Shown: positions 50,801-63,865 of the stretch, piece after piece | Layout: each line of letters opens with the position of its first letter | Position numbering within the stretch: the stretch's first letter is position 1 | From: Haliaeetus albicilla | Taxonomy: Eukaryota; Chordata; Aves; Accipitriformes; Accipitridae | Length of the DNA: 64,000 nucleotides | NCBI RefSeq assembly: GCF_947461875.1 | Contig: NC_091490.1 | Location: forward strand, 3,617,923 to 3,681,922 | Reading direction: 5' to 3' | Program-made: the position numbers and the translations under genes | The notes under the pieces: model-generated | The model's input: only the letters and a program-made list of their open reading frames with translations | Databases searched by the model: none | Told to the model about the DNA's origin: nothing

Positions 50801-53341
50801 TCATTTACGAAGCAACTATTTGAAACGGCTGGGGTGACTGGAGTGGTAAAATAGTGGGAGACTACAGGGGAAACAATGGAGATGCTACGTGCCGAGCGCT
50901 GCTTCCAGCCCGGCAGGAGGGCACCGTTATCGAGTGCTGCCAGAGAAGACGCAAGCATGTGTGTACATGTTCATGCACGTAGGGACAAGCAGAGATACCC
51001 CTGCTCCTAAACTCAAGCCTCCCTTAGCTGGGCATGCTGTCTCCTCCCTGAAGAACAGAAGGTTCTGGCTCTCGCAAGCCCCACCTCCTGCAATTAAACA
51101 CTTCCAAGGGCTGTCCTCACCAGCCAGCCTTGCGGTGTAAATGATAACACGCTATTCCCAGCGGTGTCATTGCGTTACTCATCCAATCTGCATACAAATA
51201 TCCTTTGGGCATCCAGCTGACTTCCTATAACATTGTAATCGTATTCTCAGTTTGCCTCTTAATAAGAATCTCATAAGATTATTTTAAACAAGTATTTACT
51301 GCTTAAACAAACGTGCATCTAAGGCATCTTCTTTTTAATGCCTTTTTCAGCTGTTTTTTCTCCCCTCCAGCTGGTATCACTTTTCAGTTCTCTGCCTAGC
51401 ATTGGGGAGCCAGTTAGCATCTGCTTTTGCAAAGAATTCCATTATCTGCCTTCATTACCAGATACTTTACACAAGGCAATTGTAATTCTGTTGTTGCTGC
51501 ATTACACATGGGACACGGCGTTTCTTGTTTTGGCACTACATGGAGTTGTTTCCACATTCGGTGACAATATGCCTATCGCAACTTCTGCAAACATATCTCA
51601 CCAACGATACTTAACTAGCTAAGGTTGTATCCAGTGTCTTTTAAAAATACTATACAGATGTAACGTGAACTAAAAGCACAAGTATAAGCTCCTGCAATAA
51701 TATTTCCCAGTTATATTAGCAGACAATTACATTTCAAAGAGAAACCCTGGAAATGGAAGACAACTGCTTTCAAACAATATACTATTATGCTGCTGCATAT
51801 GTTTCCCTGCTTCAGCCGCTATTCCTATTATATTAAACAGAGAGATAAAAGAAATAAATGGGGACAATATGGTCAGGATATTGGAGTTTGCATGATCTAG
51901 TATTGCAACAAATACACAATTTATCTGCACGGAAAAAACAGACAGCACTTCTCAGGAAGGCAAAAGGCTCTTTAAATTACAAAGATATATAAAGCACTTG
52001 CAAAGGGCTGAGGAGCCTGCTTCCCAAACCTGCTGAAATCTCCATCCAGTTAAATGAGCTGAAAGGGAAGAGGTGTTTCTTTTGAAAATGGTGTCTCTGC
52101 GTGATGCAAATTAGAGTCCATCTAGAAAGGTAAAAAGAGGAAAGAAAAAGCTCTGGATGACTCAGCTAGGTGATTGGTTTTAGCACCAAATGCTCAGTAT
52201 TAAAACTGTCAAGGCAAAATACAGAGAAAAGAAAGGGGGAAAAACACCACAAAAAGAGATGACAGACGATATTTGTATATAGAAGGTGATACTGAGGATT
52301 TTACATCCCTCTTGCGTTACCTCAGATAACTATTAGCAACATATGCTGGCTTTTGGAGACTTTACAATGGTCTCATTTATCAGCCTGTGTTCATTTTAAT
52401 GGTTTCAGCTACCATTTTTATCGCATAGCACATAACATGGTTACAGTCTTAGCCTTTTCTGAGATTACTCTGCTTAGACAGCAGTGCTGCAGCATCACAA
52501 CCACTGTTTTTCATTTAGTAATGATGGATATCAGAATGCAGCCAGCATCCACTACACAGAGCCAACCTTGCATATCAAACAACTAATTCCCTTCTTGATT
52601 TCACTATAAACATTAAAAAAAAAAAAAAAAGTAGGGAGTCCCTTGAAAGCTAACCCTAGAGCTGTGAGGGCAGCACGTCCAATTTACTGATTACAATTTA
52701 CAAGAACCTAAATAAGCATATTGAAGGGACCATAATTGAACAAATGGGGTTTAGAATTCTCCCGCTACTAATAATATAATAAGCTTATTGTTTTAATCTT
52801 CCCACTAGCCCTCTATTCAGCTCCAAGGAGGCAGACAGTTCTTCAAACCTTATCTCAAAAGCAATGCACTTGTCTGTTTTCATAAGCCTTAAACTGAAAA
52901 ATAGAGAGAAGACAATTTCTGTAATGTTTTCTTAAATTCCATAAAATCATTCCAATTCTTCTCTTAGTGATCAGCATGCATGAGAAAAATAGGGCAGTTG
53001 TATTCAAAACTGGCAAATCTAAATGGAAGAGCCAGAGATCATGTTATGACCAGTCCCCCTCCCTCAGGTGGTGAGAGGAGAGGACAGAGGCTGCTGGGGC
53101 TCACATCTTTGTAAAAGCTGTTATCTCCAAATGCGTGGGCAGGGAACATCCCTGCAGTGGGATGCGGGAGCTGTGGGTTCCCCATCTGATCCAGAAACTC
53201 AGCATCCCCTACAATCTCCCTTTGACAGCCACACCATCCCTTTGGCAATGCTTTGCTTCATGTACACCATTTGGAAGTCATTTACCAAAACTGAAGTGAT
53301 GATTTTCAGAGAAAAATAAACCCCAGAATTTCTATTATTCT

Positions 53342-53397
53342 TTGGCACACTTCAGTTAATGCTCCCACCTTGGCACACTTCAACTAATGCTCCCACC
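53342..53397. repeat. Tandem duplication, 2 x 28 bp
   Basis: Unit TTGGCACACTTCAGTTAATG followed by CTCCCACC (53342-53369) is repeated directly at 53370-53397 with two mismatches (CAGTTAAT against CAACTAAT). This is a recent local duplication by replication slippage or similar. Confidence 0.9.
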
Positions 53398-53430
53398 CCA
53401 AGCCCAAGTCTGTAATATACAAGGAAAGAA

Positions 53431-53449
53431 GGGGGGGAGGAGGGGGGGG
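53431..53449 (+). repeat. G-rich tract, likely quadruplex-forming
   Basis: Runs of 7 G and 8 G with AGGA between them, giving ample G-triplets for a four-stranded structure with very short loops on the plus (non-sense) strand. Confidence 0.6.
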
Positions 53450-56400
53450 AAGAGCTCCATAGCTGGATTTCTCATTTCTCCCCTTCCTCCCCAAAATACT
53501 GTAAGCCAAAATATTATAACATTACTTTTAAGTACATGAGGGAGACAGCATGCACAAAGTGCCACACAGACAAAGCCTTCTCTAGATGAGCAGCTAAAGC
53601 GTGGGCTTTGATACTCTCACAAGTACAACTCACCCAAGCTGAAGTGAAAAACAAGCATGCAGTAAACTCTTGTGAGACGATATTCTTACCCTAACTTGAA
53701 TACTGCCTCTTTTCTTCTTTTTTCGTGTGAAGGATTCGGGCTATTATTTGTGATATCTGAGTTTCTTTTCTTCTCATTGCTCCCTTCAGCTCAGGCTCCC
53801 ATTCAATTTTGCTCCTCTCATGCCATGCAAATGCTTGCAGCAGCTTCTCAGCTCACACAAGAAAACTCTACTTCTCCTCCAACACTTTCCTTAAATGGCA
53901 CTGTCCCCCACACCACTTTTCCTACAGCGTAAGGTAAAAATTTCTGCTAGTGATTTTTAACTAATCCAGGAGAACAGGTATAATGAGAGTCTCCACAATC
54001 CACTTCAAGTACCACTTCATTTTGTTCCTGTGAGCAGGTGACATTTAGAAACAGTTATCATTAATTTTTTCTTCCTATTATCAAGGAATCGTCACACTCA
54101 AAGACAACAATGGAGAGAAAAGTGACATTTAGCCCTGGCTGAAAACCAGGGTAACTGCAGTCCGTAACATGAGGGAGCATCTCCAATGCTTGCACCATCT
54201 CACATCAACGTTTTGAACAAATGGAACTCTTGCCAACGATTTTTTTTCCTCATTTCAGGCCCAAAGCTTCATTCTAAAGATGCAGTTTCATTACAAAACA
54301 TTTAAGTTCTCCAAAGAAGAGATATTGTATGTTTTTCTTTTTTAATTAGATGACAAGGACATGATGAGTCTATTCATACCAATGTTTACCCGAGATCTTT
54401 AACATTTTTAAAAGGAGATTTAGTGAAAGTGTGGTAAGCAGAGCATCCTGATGCTAATAATTGCTGATTACAAGGGAATGTGCCCTCCCCTGCACACAAT
54501 ACTTCCACTCATTTGCCTTTCAAATGACGCATTAACCCTCATCAGAGCACTTGGGTTTCCTCAGAAGTGACCTCCTCTGGGTGCTGCGATCTCGCAATCA
54601 GTCACTCCGGTGGAGCGCTGACGCTGAGCTCCGAGTTCCTCCGCGCCAGCTGACGATCCCACAGTCTTACAGGCTTTGGAGGAAAGGACTGGCAAAAGCT
54701 GCCCGTCTGTTTCTTGCCTGCTGTCCTGGGACTGAAAAACTGGTTGTTTCCACTAGATAGGAGACACACCAAATGGGCTAGCTGTTGGAGCATCATACTG
54801 CCACTAGTTGATTAAATAGAGTCAAACAGCAACAAAGACGTTTTTCTTTTGATAAAATCCTCTATGAGGATACAAATAGTTATGTGCAAAAATATATCAC
54901 ACCATGGTTGATGTCTGGGCCCACAAAAGGCCCAACTGAAGGCATTCTGAACTAATTACATCCTTAAAATGTGGGGTAGCCTCTAAAGACAGCTGCCGTA
55001 GACCCTAGTTTTAAGCTGTTGGAAAGATAACTGAGAAAAATCCCATAAAAAAACCTCTACTGTATAATATTGCAGTATATTACATTGTACCATGCAGTTT
55101 AAGTCATCTAAGGCCAAAATACTGCAGTCTTCAGGGCTTCCCAGCCCACTCAGCGGTGATGGCATGGAGCAGCCTGGAGATAAGGCTCAGTTATCACAGC
55201 TGCCAGGCTCACGTACGCTGCACCTCCCGAGAGGAAAGCAGTCTTGCTCCTGCTCTGCTGAGGCTTGCCTAAGATAGTTCTCCGGGAAGCTAGGACATGT
55301 TAACAGTATAAGAACATTAGAAAATACTGATTTCCATCTGCAAAGTCTCAAGGAAATCTGAAATAGCTCTAAGTGCACGTTGCTTGCACTTCTGGCCTGC
55401 TGCACAGCAGCCGTCTCCTGGCGTCGACATGCCCACCAAGTGTCAGTGATCTGTAAGGATGCATGATGTTCACACACAAAATCAGATTCCCAGATGCTGT
55501 GACAGATGATGTTTTAATGACCCATTTTACAATGCAGTTTTGGAAAAAAAATCGCACAATTGGGATAGAAATTTCTTTTCTAAGCTACTCCTTCTGGTAG
55601 GAGCAGGTTTTCTGGTCTGCTCCTGCTCACATTGCTCTGCTAGGATCTATAATCCATTCCCTACTTTTGTATTTGAAAGCTGCTCATTCATTTGATGGAA
55701 GAGCAAGGGTGTCTGAAACCAAAAAAAGAATATTGGGGAATTCTAATCCATTGCTTTTCTGCTTGGTCTCAACACGAATAAATGAGTATTGTGAACATTT
55801 AAATTCTTCCTCCCTTGACAGTAATACAGTGTAACTTGATCTGACAGTGTTTCATCTTTAAATAACGATGTTCCCACAAAGCAACTGGCACAGTCATTAC
55901 CTCGGAATCTTTCTGCACTGAGTCTAATTAAAGAGAGCGGCATCAGCCTGTTGTCAAAAACTGGAAGTTTGTTACCTAACAAAGGCTGTTACGGGCCCAA
56001 GCGCCAACTTTCTCAGTGATAAGTAGTTGTGAAAGGCAGCACAGAGGACACCTCTCAGAAGCCAAAGTGATGAGACATTTCTGACACAGCGATTCGTTCT
56101 TAATTTAAGAACCTGCAATGAGAGCCTGAATTTCCTCCATCTAGAGGGGGACGGGATGACAAAATGGGGACACTTTTGGACTTACTAATAAAGACTTTTT
56201 GACCAGCAAACATAACTGATGAGCCCAAAGATCTAAAGAAAACTCTTAAAAAGGAAGGTCTCCAGGGGAATTGCCACCACGTGTGAAATGTAGACAAAAA
56301 AAACGTAAAGCTTAACCCCCCCTCCCCAAATGGTTGCACTAACAAGCCATAAAAATGAAAAATACTAAACACCTGGTTGTGAAAGAGAAGGTGAAGAGGA

Positions 56401-57961
56401 GGAACTGATACTGTACAGCTGGGATAAGAGATGGTGGAGAGGAGATAGCAGGAAGAATGTCTCAACTGAACATGATCACTTGCTTTGCCATAGGAGCACA
56501 GCCTTGCAATGCAACAAAGCTATGTAAAATCAGTGTGACTTGACAAGGACTAAATTAAATTTTTTTATTAAAAAACCTCACCACAGTAGTTTAAGTTTGT
56601 TGGTACAGCAATTTTTAAATATGCTGTGACAGCGATTAGAAAAGATTAAAATTGGATGAGTCATCTGGGACTGCAAAGCCCGGGAAAACACCCACAGACC
56701 TATGTTGGAAAATATAGTGCAAGTCTTAACAGTGAGAAGAACCAGGGAAGATAGATCATGATCAGCTACTTTAGTTGTGATTTAATTCAACAGTGATCTT
56801 AACGATAAATTTTAATCCTCTTCAATAATTTCAGGTTTTAGTTATTTTGCTAAGAATTGATTGTAACTAGTTTGTCACTACAAAAATACATTTACCTACA
56901 GTAAAAGATTGTATTTATATTGTACGTTCCTTCTTTAGGCCAACTATGGGGATAAAATGCTATATAAGTATTCAAGGAAATATAAAATTTTCTATACATC
57001 TGTTGAAATGCTCAAGATTTATCTTGTATGTCAGATATTGTGAACAACATTTCTTCTATACTATATATTTTTCCTAACAATATATACTGTTTGTATTTGG
57101 ACGAAATTAGAATGCAATTAAAATATAAGCAACAGCTTTGTAATAAAAATATTGCATACAAATATGCCAATTGTGAGTAATATAAGAAAAATGGTTTTAT
57201 TGAAATGTTTTCATTTAAAGCTGGAATATTAAACAAAAGCATTGTTATTCACACAGTAGATAATGGAGGTTCTGTGGTGATAAAAACCATTTTTAAATGG
57301 CCTAATTTCCACTTTGTCAAAGATTTCCTTTTGTCTGTCTTTGGGCCTTCATGAACACCTAGTTAACGATAAACACTGTGCAGTGACCTCGGAGGAGGTT
57401 CTGCCATCACACCATGGCCACAAACACTTCCATAATTTTCCAACTGACAACTCTCAACTTCACACTCCTAGTTTTTATTCACAGACCAGAAAAGAAAAAT
57501 ATCCTTTTTCAGCTCCTAGTAAGTTGTTCAAGTTTGATAAGCTATTTTTATTCCCACTGAATTAGTTGAATAAGCTGTAGAGAGAATAGGTCTTTGTTTC
57601 AGGCTGATGAAGGAAAAGTCAAAAGCTGGCTTTTTACTACAGTCAGTTCTGGGTCCAGATTTCTCTCAATTCTCTGGGTGCACACATACTTTTCCTGAAC
57701 AGTTTTTTCACTTAAATTATGCTAATAGGTTAGAGGATGCTCAGATCTTTATGTAGATTGCCATTTAAAAACTTTCAATGCATGTTAAAAGCAGAAAACG
57801 TTTGATTTAAATTAAGCGCAATCCAATTTAAATAAAAAAGCAGCTGAATATTAAAAAAGATGCATATCCAGCTTTTAGAGAACATAAGCTGATAGAGCGT
57901 ACTCCACTTATAGAATAGACCTGACCAGTCCCACAACACTGTTTAGGATTGTTTCTCTCTC

Positions 57962-57986
<25 letters not shown>
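57962..57986. repeat. Poly-T run, 25 nt, after a short CT stretch
   Basis: Uninterrupted T run preceded by TCTCTCTC. It is the longest homopolymer in the window. No retrocopy body is seen on either side. Confidence 0.9.
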
Positions 57987-57994
<8 letters not shown>

Positions 57995-60900
57995 GCAGCT
58001 ATACAGAATCAGTATTTTGCTAGGTTCATACCTGGTTAGTCTTTGATCAAACTGATTACAGCTCCTCAAACACTTACAAACTATCTGATGACTTTTAGGA
58101 TCCTCTGTGCTTTTGCACAGGACACTGAAACCATGCTCTCTAATTCCACAGTGCTGCTGAAAGGTCTGTCAGCTACCTGAAGACCATCCCTGCAGATCCA
58201 CCTTATCACTGCACACTTCTATATATGAAGCCAAGAAACGAAATATTAGATAAGAGCAGCAGGGCCAGCCCACCCATACCTTCCCACATCATGCAATGCT
58301 CCTACAGAGGCAAGAAATTTAAAAAGAGTAAGTCTGGGTTGGTTCTAGGTCCTGTTTTTTTGAGGTATCACATGGCACTTGAGCCATTTTCAAGCTTTTT
58401 ACAACATCAAGCAATGCTTAGAGGCTTTAAGTACAAACCTGAGTTTCCCAATGTCATGGCTCACCTTTGATTGCCGAGGTAAAATGAGAAATTAAAATGA
58501 AAAATGACTGCAACACCTGGCAATGCTGCAGACTACCAATTTCTGTGCCTTAGAACAAAAAAAATACATATCTAGAATTTCACTTTAAAGCCTCTTCTAT
58601 TAACAAAACCCCAATAATAATTAGTCTACTATATCTTTCCGTATCTTCAGCTATCATGTGTATATTCGATTTATGATGTCTAATGTATTAATCCTAGTAT
58701 TACATGTAAAACAGCTACACAAGCTAACAGTATAGCCACCACTGGGCAACTGTTGGCTTCAGGTCCAAAAGAGACCTGCGACTCGGAAGACAGAGACCTA
58801 CTGCCACATATCCGAATGAGATTTCTGATACACAAATTGGCTCTCCCACGATTAAGAGAGTACTTCTGGCAACATCTGGTAACACTAATCCACGGGATTC
58901 CTTTCCCAAGCCAGCCACTGAGCTACAAGACTCAGCCAAGAGCAAGTGCCCGTGTGCTGCTGCGTTCCCGTCTTTAACACAGTCCCGTGTTCCCCTCCAG
59001 TTTCAGGAGAAGCAAACTGCAGCTCCCCTTTACGTGCTTTGGTTTCTTGTCAGCCTGGTCCAGCTGGCAGTGTTGTGCAGAGCAGTATTTGCACAGCCCG
59101 CGCCTTCTCATCACTTGCTTCACACTCAGCCTGTACGCTTCGTTGCTGAGGTGGTGCCTTAGCTCAAGCTGTACCTCAAAGTGAAGACCTTTCCCAGCCT
59201 TAGGGAGGAGAGGATGAAAGAAAGGAAGCCACAGCACAGCACTTTAATTTTAGATCACGTGTTTAGCCCATGAGAAGACCCATGTGAAGCAGAGCTGAAG
59301 GAGAACATCCTCCCTCACTCCTCTGTTCAAGGCAGCTCTCATGCTCCTCAGACTCCTCTGTGAGCCTGTGCAGGTCACCAACCCACCAGAAAACCATTCC
59401 TCTTTAACGGTGGAGCAGTTTTCCGTTGTGTGAGTTGAACAGGCTGAGGAAGGGAAGAGCAACAAGCACCCAAGTACCCAAAACAACTGGGGAAGGTGGG
59501 AGCTCCCCCTTTCGCCTCGCAGTTAGATGGTCTCATATTGTAGAGCTTCAGCCTGAGCAACAGCAGAACATTAGAAGAGGATGACAAAGTATACACTTCT
59601 CATATAGCTGAACAACTAAAATGCAAACTTCCAGGCTGAAAACATACCATTTGATTAATGCTATTATTCCAAAAGAGAAAGGCACCAATCAAATAAAGAA
59701 TTAACTCGAATGTCACTTCTTAAAATGAGAAAGGAAGGGTTTATTACTTGGAAGAATTTTAAATTGTCCTATGTGATATAAAACTGAAAATAAGTATGTA
59801 TGCTGTGCTAATAAGAACACAGATTTTTCTACCACTGAAAGTGTCAGTCAGACAGCAACTCTTGCATTTACAGTCAACTGCCATTTTCCTTTTCCATCAG
59901 GTGAGGCAGGGGGATCTGGACAGATGAATGGATACCAATCCCTCTCCCCCCCAAAAATCTCCATTTAGTATCACTGTGAAATCATAAAACAGTTGTATAC
60001 TCTCCCTAAATAAGCCATACATCTTATTTAATCAGCTGTCTTTAGAGTCTATTCAAAAAGTTAATCAGGTTTATGCTGCACTTATGACATCATAAAACTT
60101 GACAGATTTGATTAAATAAGACAATATTTTGTATCAGAAATTATATTCTGATTGTTTTTAATCTCTCCAAAAGACAGAGTCTGGCAGACCTGTTTTCTCT
60201 TCCACAAAGAGTAAAATAAGACGATTAGGGTCAGACACCTTTGCTTATACCACATTTCAAATAAGAGGTGAAAAACAAGACGTCCATTTCTCTGCAGAAG
60301 AAAAATAAAATCACAGGCAAGTGAACAGAGTATTTTTAACATTTTTTTTTATTACCAAAACACGTTATTAGGTAACAAATAGCTTGTCTTTAATGTATTT
60401 AATGAAGTAAAGATATTAATGCATTAGGCTTTGGGCATTTTTTAAATGAACACAATTATAATCAGGAAATTGATGATGTATGTGAATAGAGACTTGCAAT
60501 ATGTCAAGTACTCTCTCTCTTTTCCTTCTGGCAAAACAAATCCATCTCCAAGGATTTATCCAAGAGGAAGAGCTAAACAGATAAACTTCACTATATTAAA
60601 TAGGCTTACTTTTTCCACTCTGGAGGAGGAAATCAACTAAGAGAAAGTTAAAAAACAAATGCTTGAGGGAAAAATAAGAGTGGAGTATGGTAGTTTTTAC
60701 TGCATTTAGCCCTCAAAAGGGATGATTCAGATGCATCCATGACTTGCTCCTCAGGAATAAACACTGTCTTTTGGGTAAGCTGGAACTCCATGGACCCTGC
60801 TTTTTATTTTATTTTATTTTAAAATTTAGATGGCCATCTAACCCCTGCAAACTGTGGCATGGTGCTCCAGAAGGCTCAAGATGCTTTGTGTATCTTAACG

Positions 60901-61204
60901 ACAGATGGCTAACCAAGACATCCAGCAGACGGTAATCAAGCTGGAAGAGACACCAGGTCTTCTGAACTGCAGTCCGGGATTATGCTCCAGTGTTTATTAA
61001 TTATATTTTAAACTCTTAATATAAATTAAGTTTAATTCTAACATGGTAAATCATTTAATTCTGTTTTTGTATAGGAACAAAGCTTATGCAATCATACCCT
61101 GTGCAATCCAAGCTCCTGCCCCAAGACCTTTGAACGTGCTGGCCAATTTGAAGCAAATCTGATGGTGGACTGGGGGTCTCAAAGGTACTGTAAAAGGTTC
61201 ATGA

Positions 61205-61420
61205 AAATAGGCAGCCGTGCAGAGAAGAGAAACCTGATAAATACCCTGACTGGGGGAAAGGCTTCAGTGTGAGATCACACTTTATTAAAGCGTCAAAGAA
61301 TTCACATGAGAGAAAGCCCTTAGAAATGCTCCAGCGACAGGAAAAACTTAAATCGGAGCTCACACCTTCCTCAACACCCAAGTCAGTCGAATGGGAGACA
61401 CAAATCTGTAGGAATCCAAC
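61205..61420 (+). pseudogene. Decayed C2H2 zinc-finger gene relic (two to three fingers)
   Basis: In plus frame from 61227, EKPDKYPDWGKGFSVRSHFIK matches the finger consensus EKPYKCxxCGKGFSxxSHLIK with both cysteines lost (Tyr and Trp). After a one-base insertion near 61290 the match moves to the next frame: RQRIHMRESP, a stop at the usual Tyr position, then KCSSDRKNLNRSSHLPQH, aligned to HQRIHTGEKPYKCSECGKSFNRSSHLxQH. A third linker is barely detectable after 61380. The tandem finger-linker-finger spacing is kept to the codon apart from that insertion. The metal-binding residues, frame and linker are broken, so it cannot encode a working protein. It is antisense to PATJ in an intron; no KRAB or other effector domain is visible, and whether it came by retrocopy or segmental duplication is unclear. 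Confidence 0.72.
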
Positions 61421-61429
61421 TTCATTAGC

Positions 61430-61800
61430 TGCAGTACTCGCAGAAGTACTCGTTAAAATCTTCACAACTCCGCGCTCAAGTCCTGGCCAGAGGCAGCCCA
61501 GCGAGCACCCAACCAGCGCCTCTGTCCTCCCCTCAAAACGTCTCTTCTGCGTCTCTCCAAGCAGAGTACAGAAATTGGCCAAAAAGGAAAAGGGGAAGGT
61601 CTGCCAACACACAGCTGTCAAGGGACAGGGAGGACGGGCTGGAGCAGATGTACCAACTGGCTGCTATACAGACCCGTCCAGGGACGATGAAGGGGTTAGC
61701 CCGTTGGTTTGCTCCGATGCCAAGAGCCATCCGCTCACGCTGCCAGCAGCTGCCGCGGGTGCTGCTCGCTCTGCCCTTCCGAGCCGGCACTCTCCCTGAT
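61430..61800. other. CpG-rich patch following the zinc-finger relic
   Basis: G+C and CpG content rise after about 61430 (for example ACTCCGCGCTCAAGTCC near 61468 and GCTGCCGCGGGTGCTGC near 61750). Long open frames run through it on both strands (176 codons on plus from 61269, 140 on minus to 61621) but neither looks like a known protein outside the zinc-finger part. It might be part of the same inserted segment. Confidence 0.35.
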
Positions 61801-63734
61801 GCATGTCACTGTGCAAGTCCTGTCCATTTACAACGCCACAATATGCCTCCTGCACACACAAAAGAATGACCACATCATTCTGTCCCCGAAAGGCTTCGCT
61901 GAATTCCCCATTCCTCACAAAATCCCTTTAAACCTCTTTCTTGGCCCTCGCTCATAAGCTGCCCATGCTCATCCTTGCATACAGCTCTACCGACTCCCTT
62001 GTCCATCACATCCCAGTCTCATCTCATTTATTCACCTTCCACTCTTCTCCCAGCCCTTCAGTGATACCTCACTACATACCATGCTGTCAGGCTGTTCACT
62101 TAACAGCTTTCTTCCCTTGAAAAACAGTATTAAAAAAAAATCACATCTTCTATACTTCTAACAACTCAATCCTGAAATGAGCTCTTGCTGTAAAATTACT
62201 GCATTGTCTGTTTAAATACATTAATGATACACAACAAAATTATACTGTATTAATCCTCTAATAATCTGTCATATCCCTAAGAGAATAACAGGTTACAAAA
62301 TGGAGGGGAGTACAGCCAAACCTTAGGGGGTTTAAAACAAATTTTTTTTGCCAAACACTTGAAAGAAATATAGTTTCTAGTTCAGAACACTGTTTGCACT
62401 GAGGTTTACAATTCAGTGCAGAAAAATGTCCAGATTTGAAGTTCCAAGTTGCAGGTGAGCCTGGCACAGGGGGCAGGAGGGTCAAGCACCAAGAGAATCT
62501 CGTCCCTCCTCCTTCCCTGGGCATCCAGCCGATCTGCTGCAGCTGAGCGACCCCACTGACTGCGTTACAGAACAGTCATGGCTTTACCAGACCAGACAAT
62601 TTCAGGACCATTACACACTGTAGTACTATATGATACACTTCACTGTTGTTTTAAGGTACAGCAAATGCTGCTGCTTGCTGTTTACTCCCAGAGCACCTGG
62701 AGGGATGGAGACTTAGTGGCATAATATCTTTAAGAACCATTTGGATGGTGTAATCCCTCTCTGCTCTCACAAGCACAGCATAAAGAGCCTTAACTGTGTG
62801 CACACATGCATGTGCACACATAAACAAATGCCTTGTGCCTTCATACTCTCTGGCATTTCCATCCAAATTCCTCCCAATTTAGGTATGTGGTTCAACTCTA
62901 AGTAACAGCACATTACAAGTATGAGAATTTATGTTCAATGTCTCATAATATTCCCAGGACCATCACACCGTGGAAATGGCGACTTCCCACCTCACTTTAT
63001 AGAGGACCTGGTTCAGTATACTATATAAGTTTGACATTTACAGGTCAAAAAATGCTACTTAAGCTTACGGTTCTGAAATCACAGATAAAACACATAAGTA
63101 TTTATAAATATGTGATAGCTAATACACTTGGTGAAACTACCTAAAGCATTTAAAAAAAAACCAAAGCCACCAAACAACCATTAAAAGCATTTGCTATCTA
63201 CAGAACAATCACAAAATGGTATGACAAAGTCAAGGTTTACCACTCCTGGCTTCAGACAATGTACATAATTCACCTGTAGCTCTGTCCCCTGGCAGTAGTA
63301 CACTCATCACCTGAACAGGAATTCCCAAATTTAGCTCGCTCAGCTATCGCTGTAGGGACGACAGTGGCTCCTGGCTCTGTGCTGGCCTGTCTGCATAAAG
63401 ACATGCAGAAGAGTAGGGTCCTCCTCTGCACTTAAACCATGTCCTTCCCCCAGACCAGGACCACAAACAGTCCCCTTACCTGTCCTATTCTCCTGTTGCA
63501 CGTTCTAACTCACAATCCCCCTTACTCCACTTTGCTCCCCCTTCTCCCTTATCTTCTCAAAACAACCCCAGAATACGACACCAACATCAACTCTGCTCCT
63601 GCATCTTAATTTACAGCTGTGGATCCTGGCAGCGGCTGGTTCCCACAGCACGGGTGGTAGGCAGGGCAAGGACAGAGCTGGGACCACACAGCACCAAGAT
63701 GCCACTGGTCAGTGGTACCTGCTGTGCCATCTAC

Positions 63735-63865
63735 CTGTTGGAAACACTTTCCCATTCACCGAAGTAATCTGGATTAATGGGTGTCTCGATGGAGGTGCTC
63801 ATCCCTCGCCTCTGCAGAACGGGTGCAATGGCTACAGACTCTGCCCATGGACACAGCTCTCTACA
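63735..63865 (-). CDS. Candidate unrecognised exon (131 bp)
   Basis: On the minus strand the acceptor CTTCTCCGTCTCTGCTTCCCAG is followed by 43 open codons plus 2 nt and the good donor AACAG|GTAGAT. It reads CRELCPWAESVAIAPVLQRR then GMSTSIETPINPDYFGEWES and VSN. Codon use and composition look coding. I do not recognise the sequence, and it does not correspond to any segment of PATJ that I know between PDZ5 and PDZ7. It starts phase 0 and ends phase 2, while the exon at 47669-47865 needs a preceding phase-1 end, so it cannot join that exon directly. It could be a diverged linker exon with another exon between, an internal first exon using the ATG in GGGATGAGC (purine at -3), or chance. Confidence 0.35.

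Larger units (their letters stand above)
47866..63734 (-). other. PATJ intron, large, probably continuing past the window
   Basis: No PDZ6 sequence or known PATJ linker exon is visible between 47866 and the window end, so this is either one intron of more than 16 kb or, if 63735-63865 is a real exon, an intron of about 15.9 kb plus undetected pieces. Contents: a 16-A run (52615-52630), a 28-bp tandem duplication (53342-53397), a G-rich tract (53431-53449), a 25-T run (57962-57986), an open minus-strand block behind a strong pyrimidine tract (59034-59198), a C2H2 zinc-finger relic (61205-61420) and a CpG-rich patch after it (about 61430-61800). Confidence 0.65.

Noticed and set aside
53690..53790. 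Minus-strand stretch reading SDITNNSPNPSHEKRRKEAV up to a donor-like GG|GTAAGA, with loose resemblance to the basic linker before PDZ7 of PATJ
   Set aside because: No pyrimidine tract or acceptor in the short open interval (a stop lies about 36 codons upstream and the preceding bases are purine-rich), and the phase at the donor (2 nt) does not match the exon at 47669-47865, which needs 1 nt.
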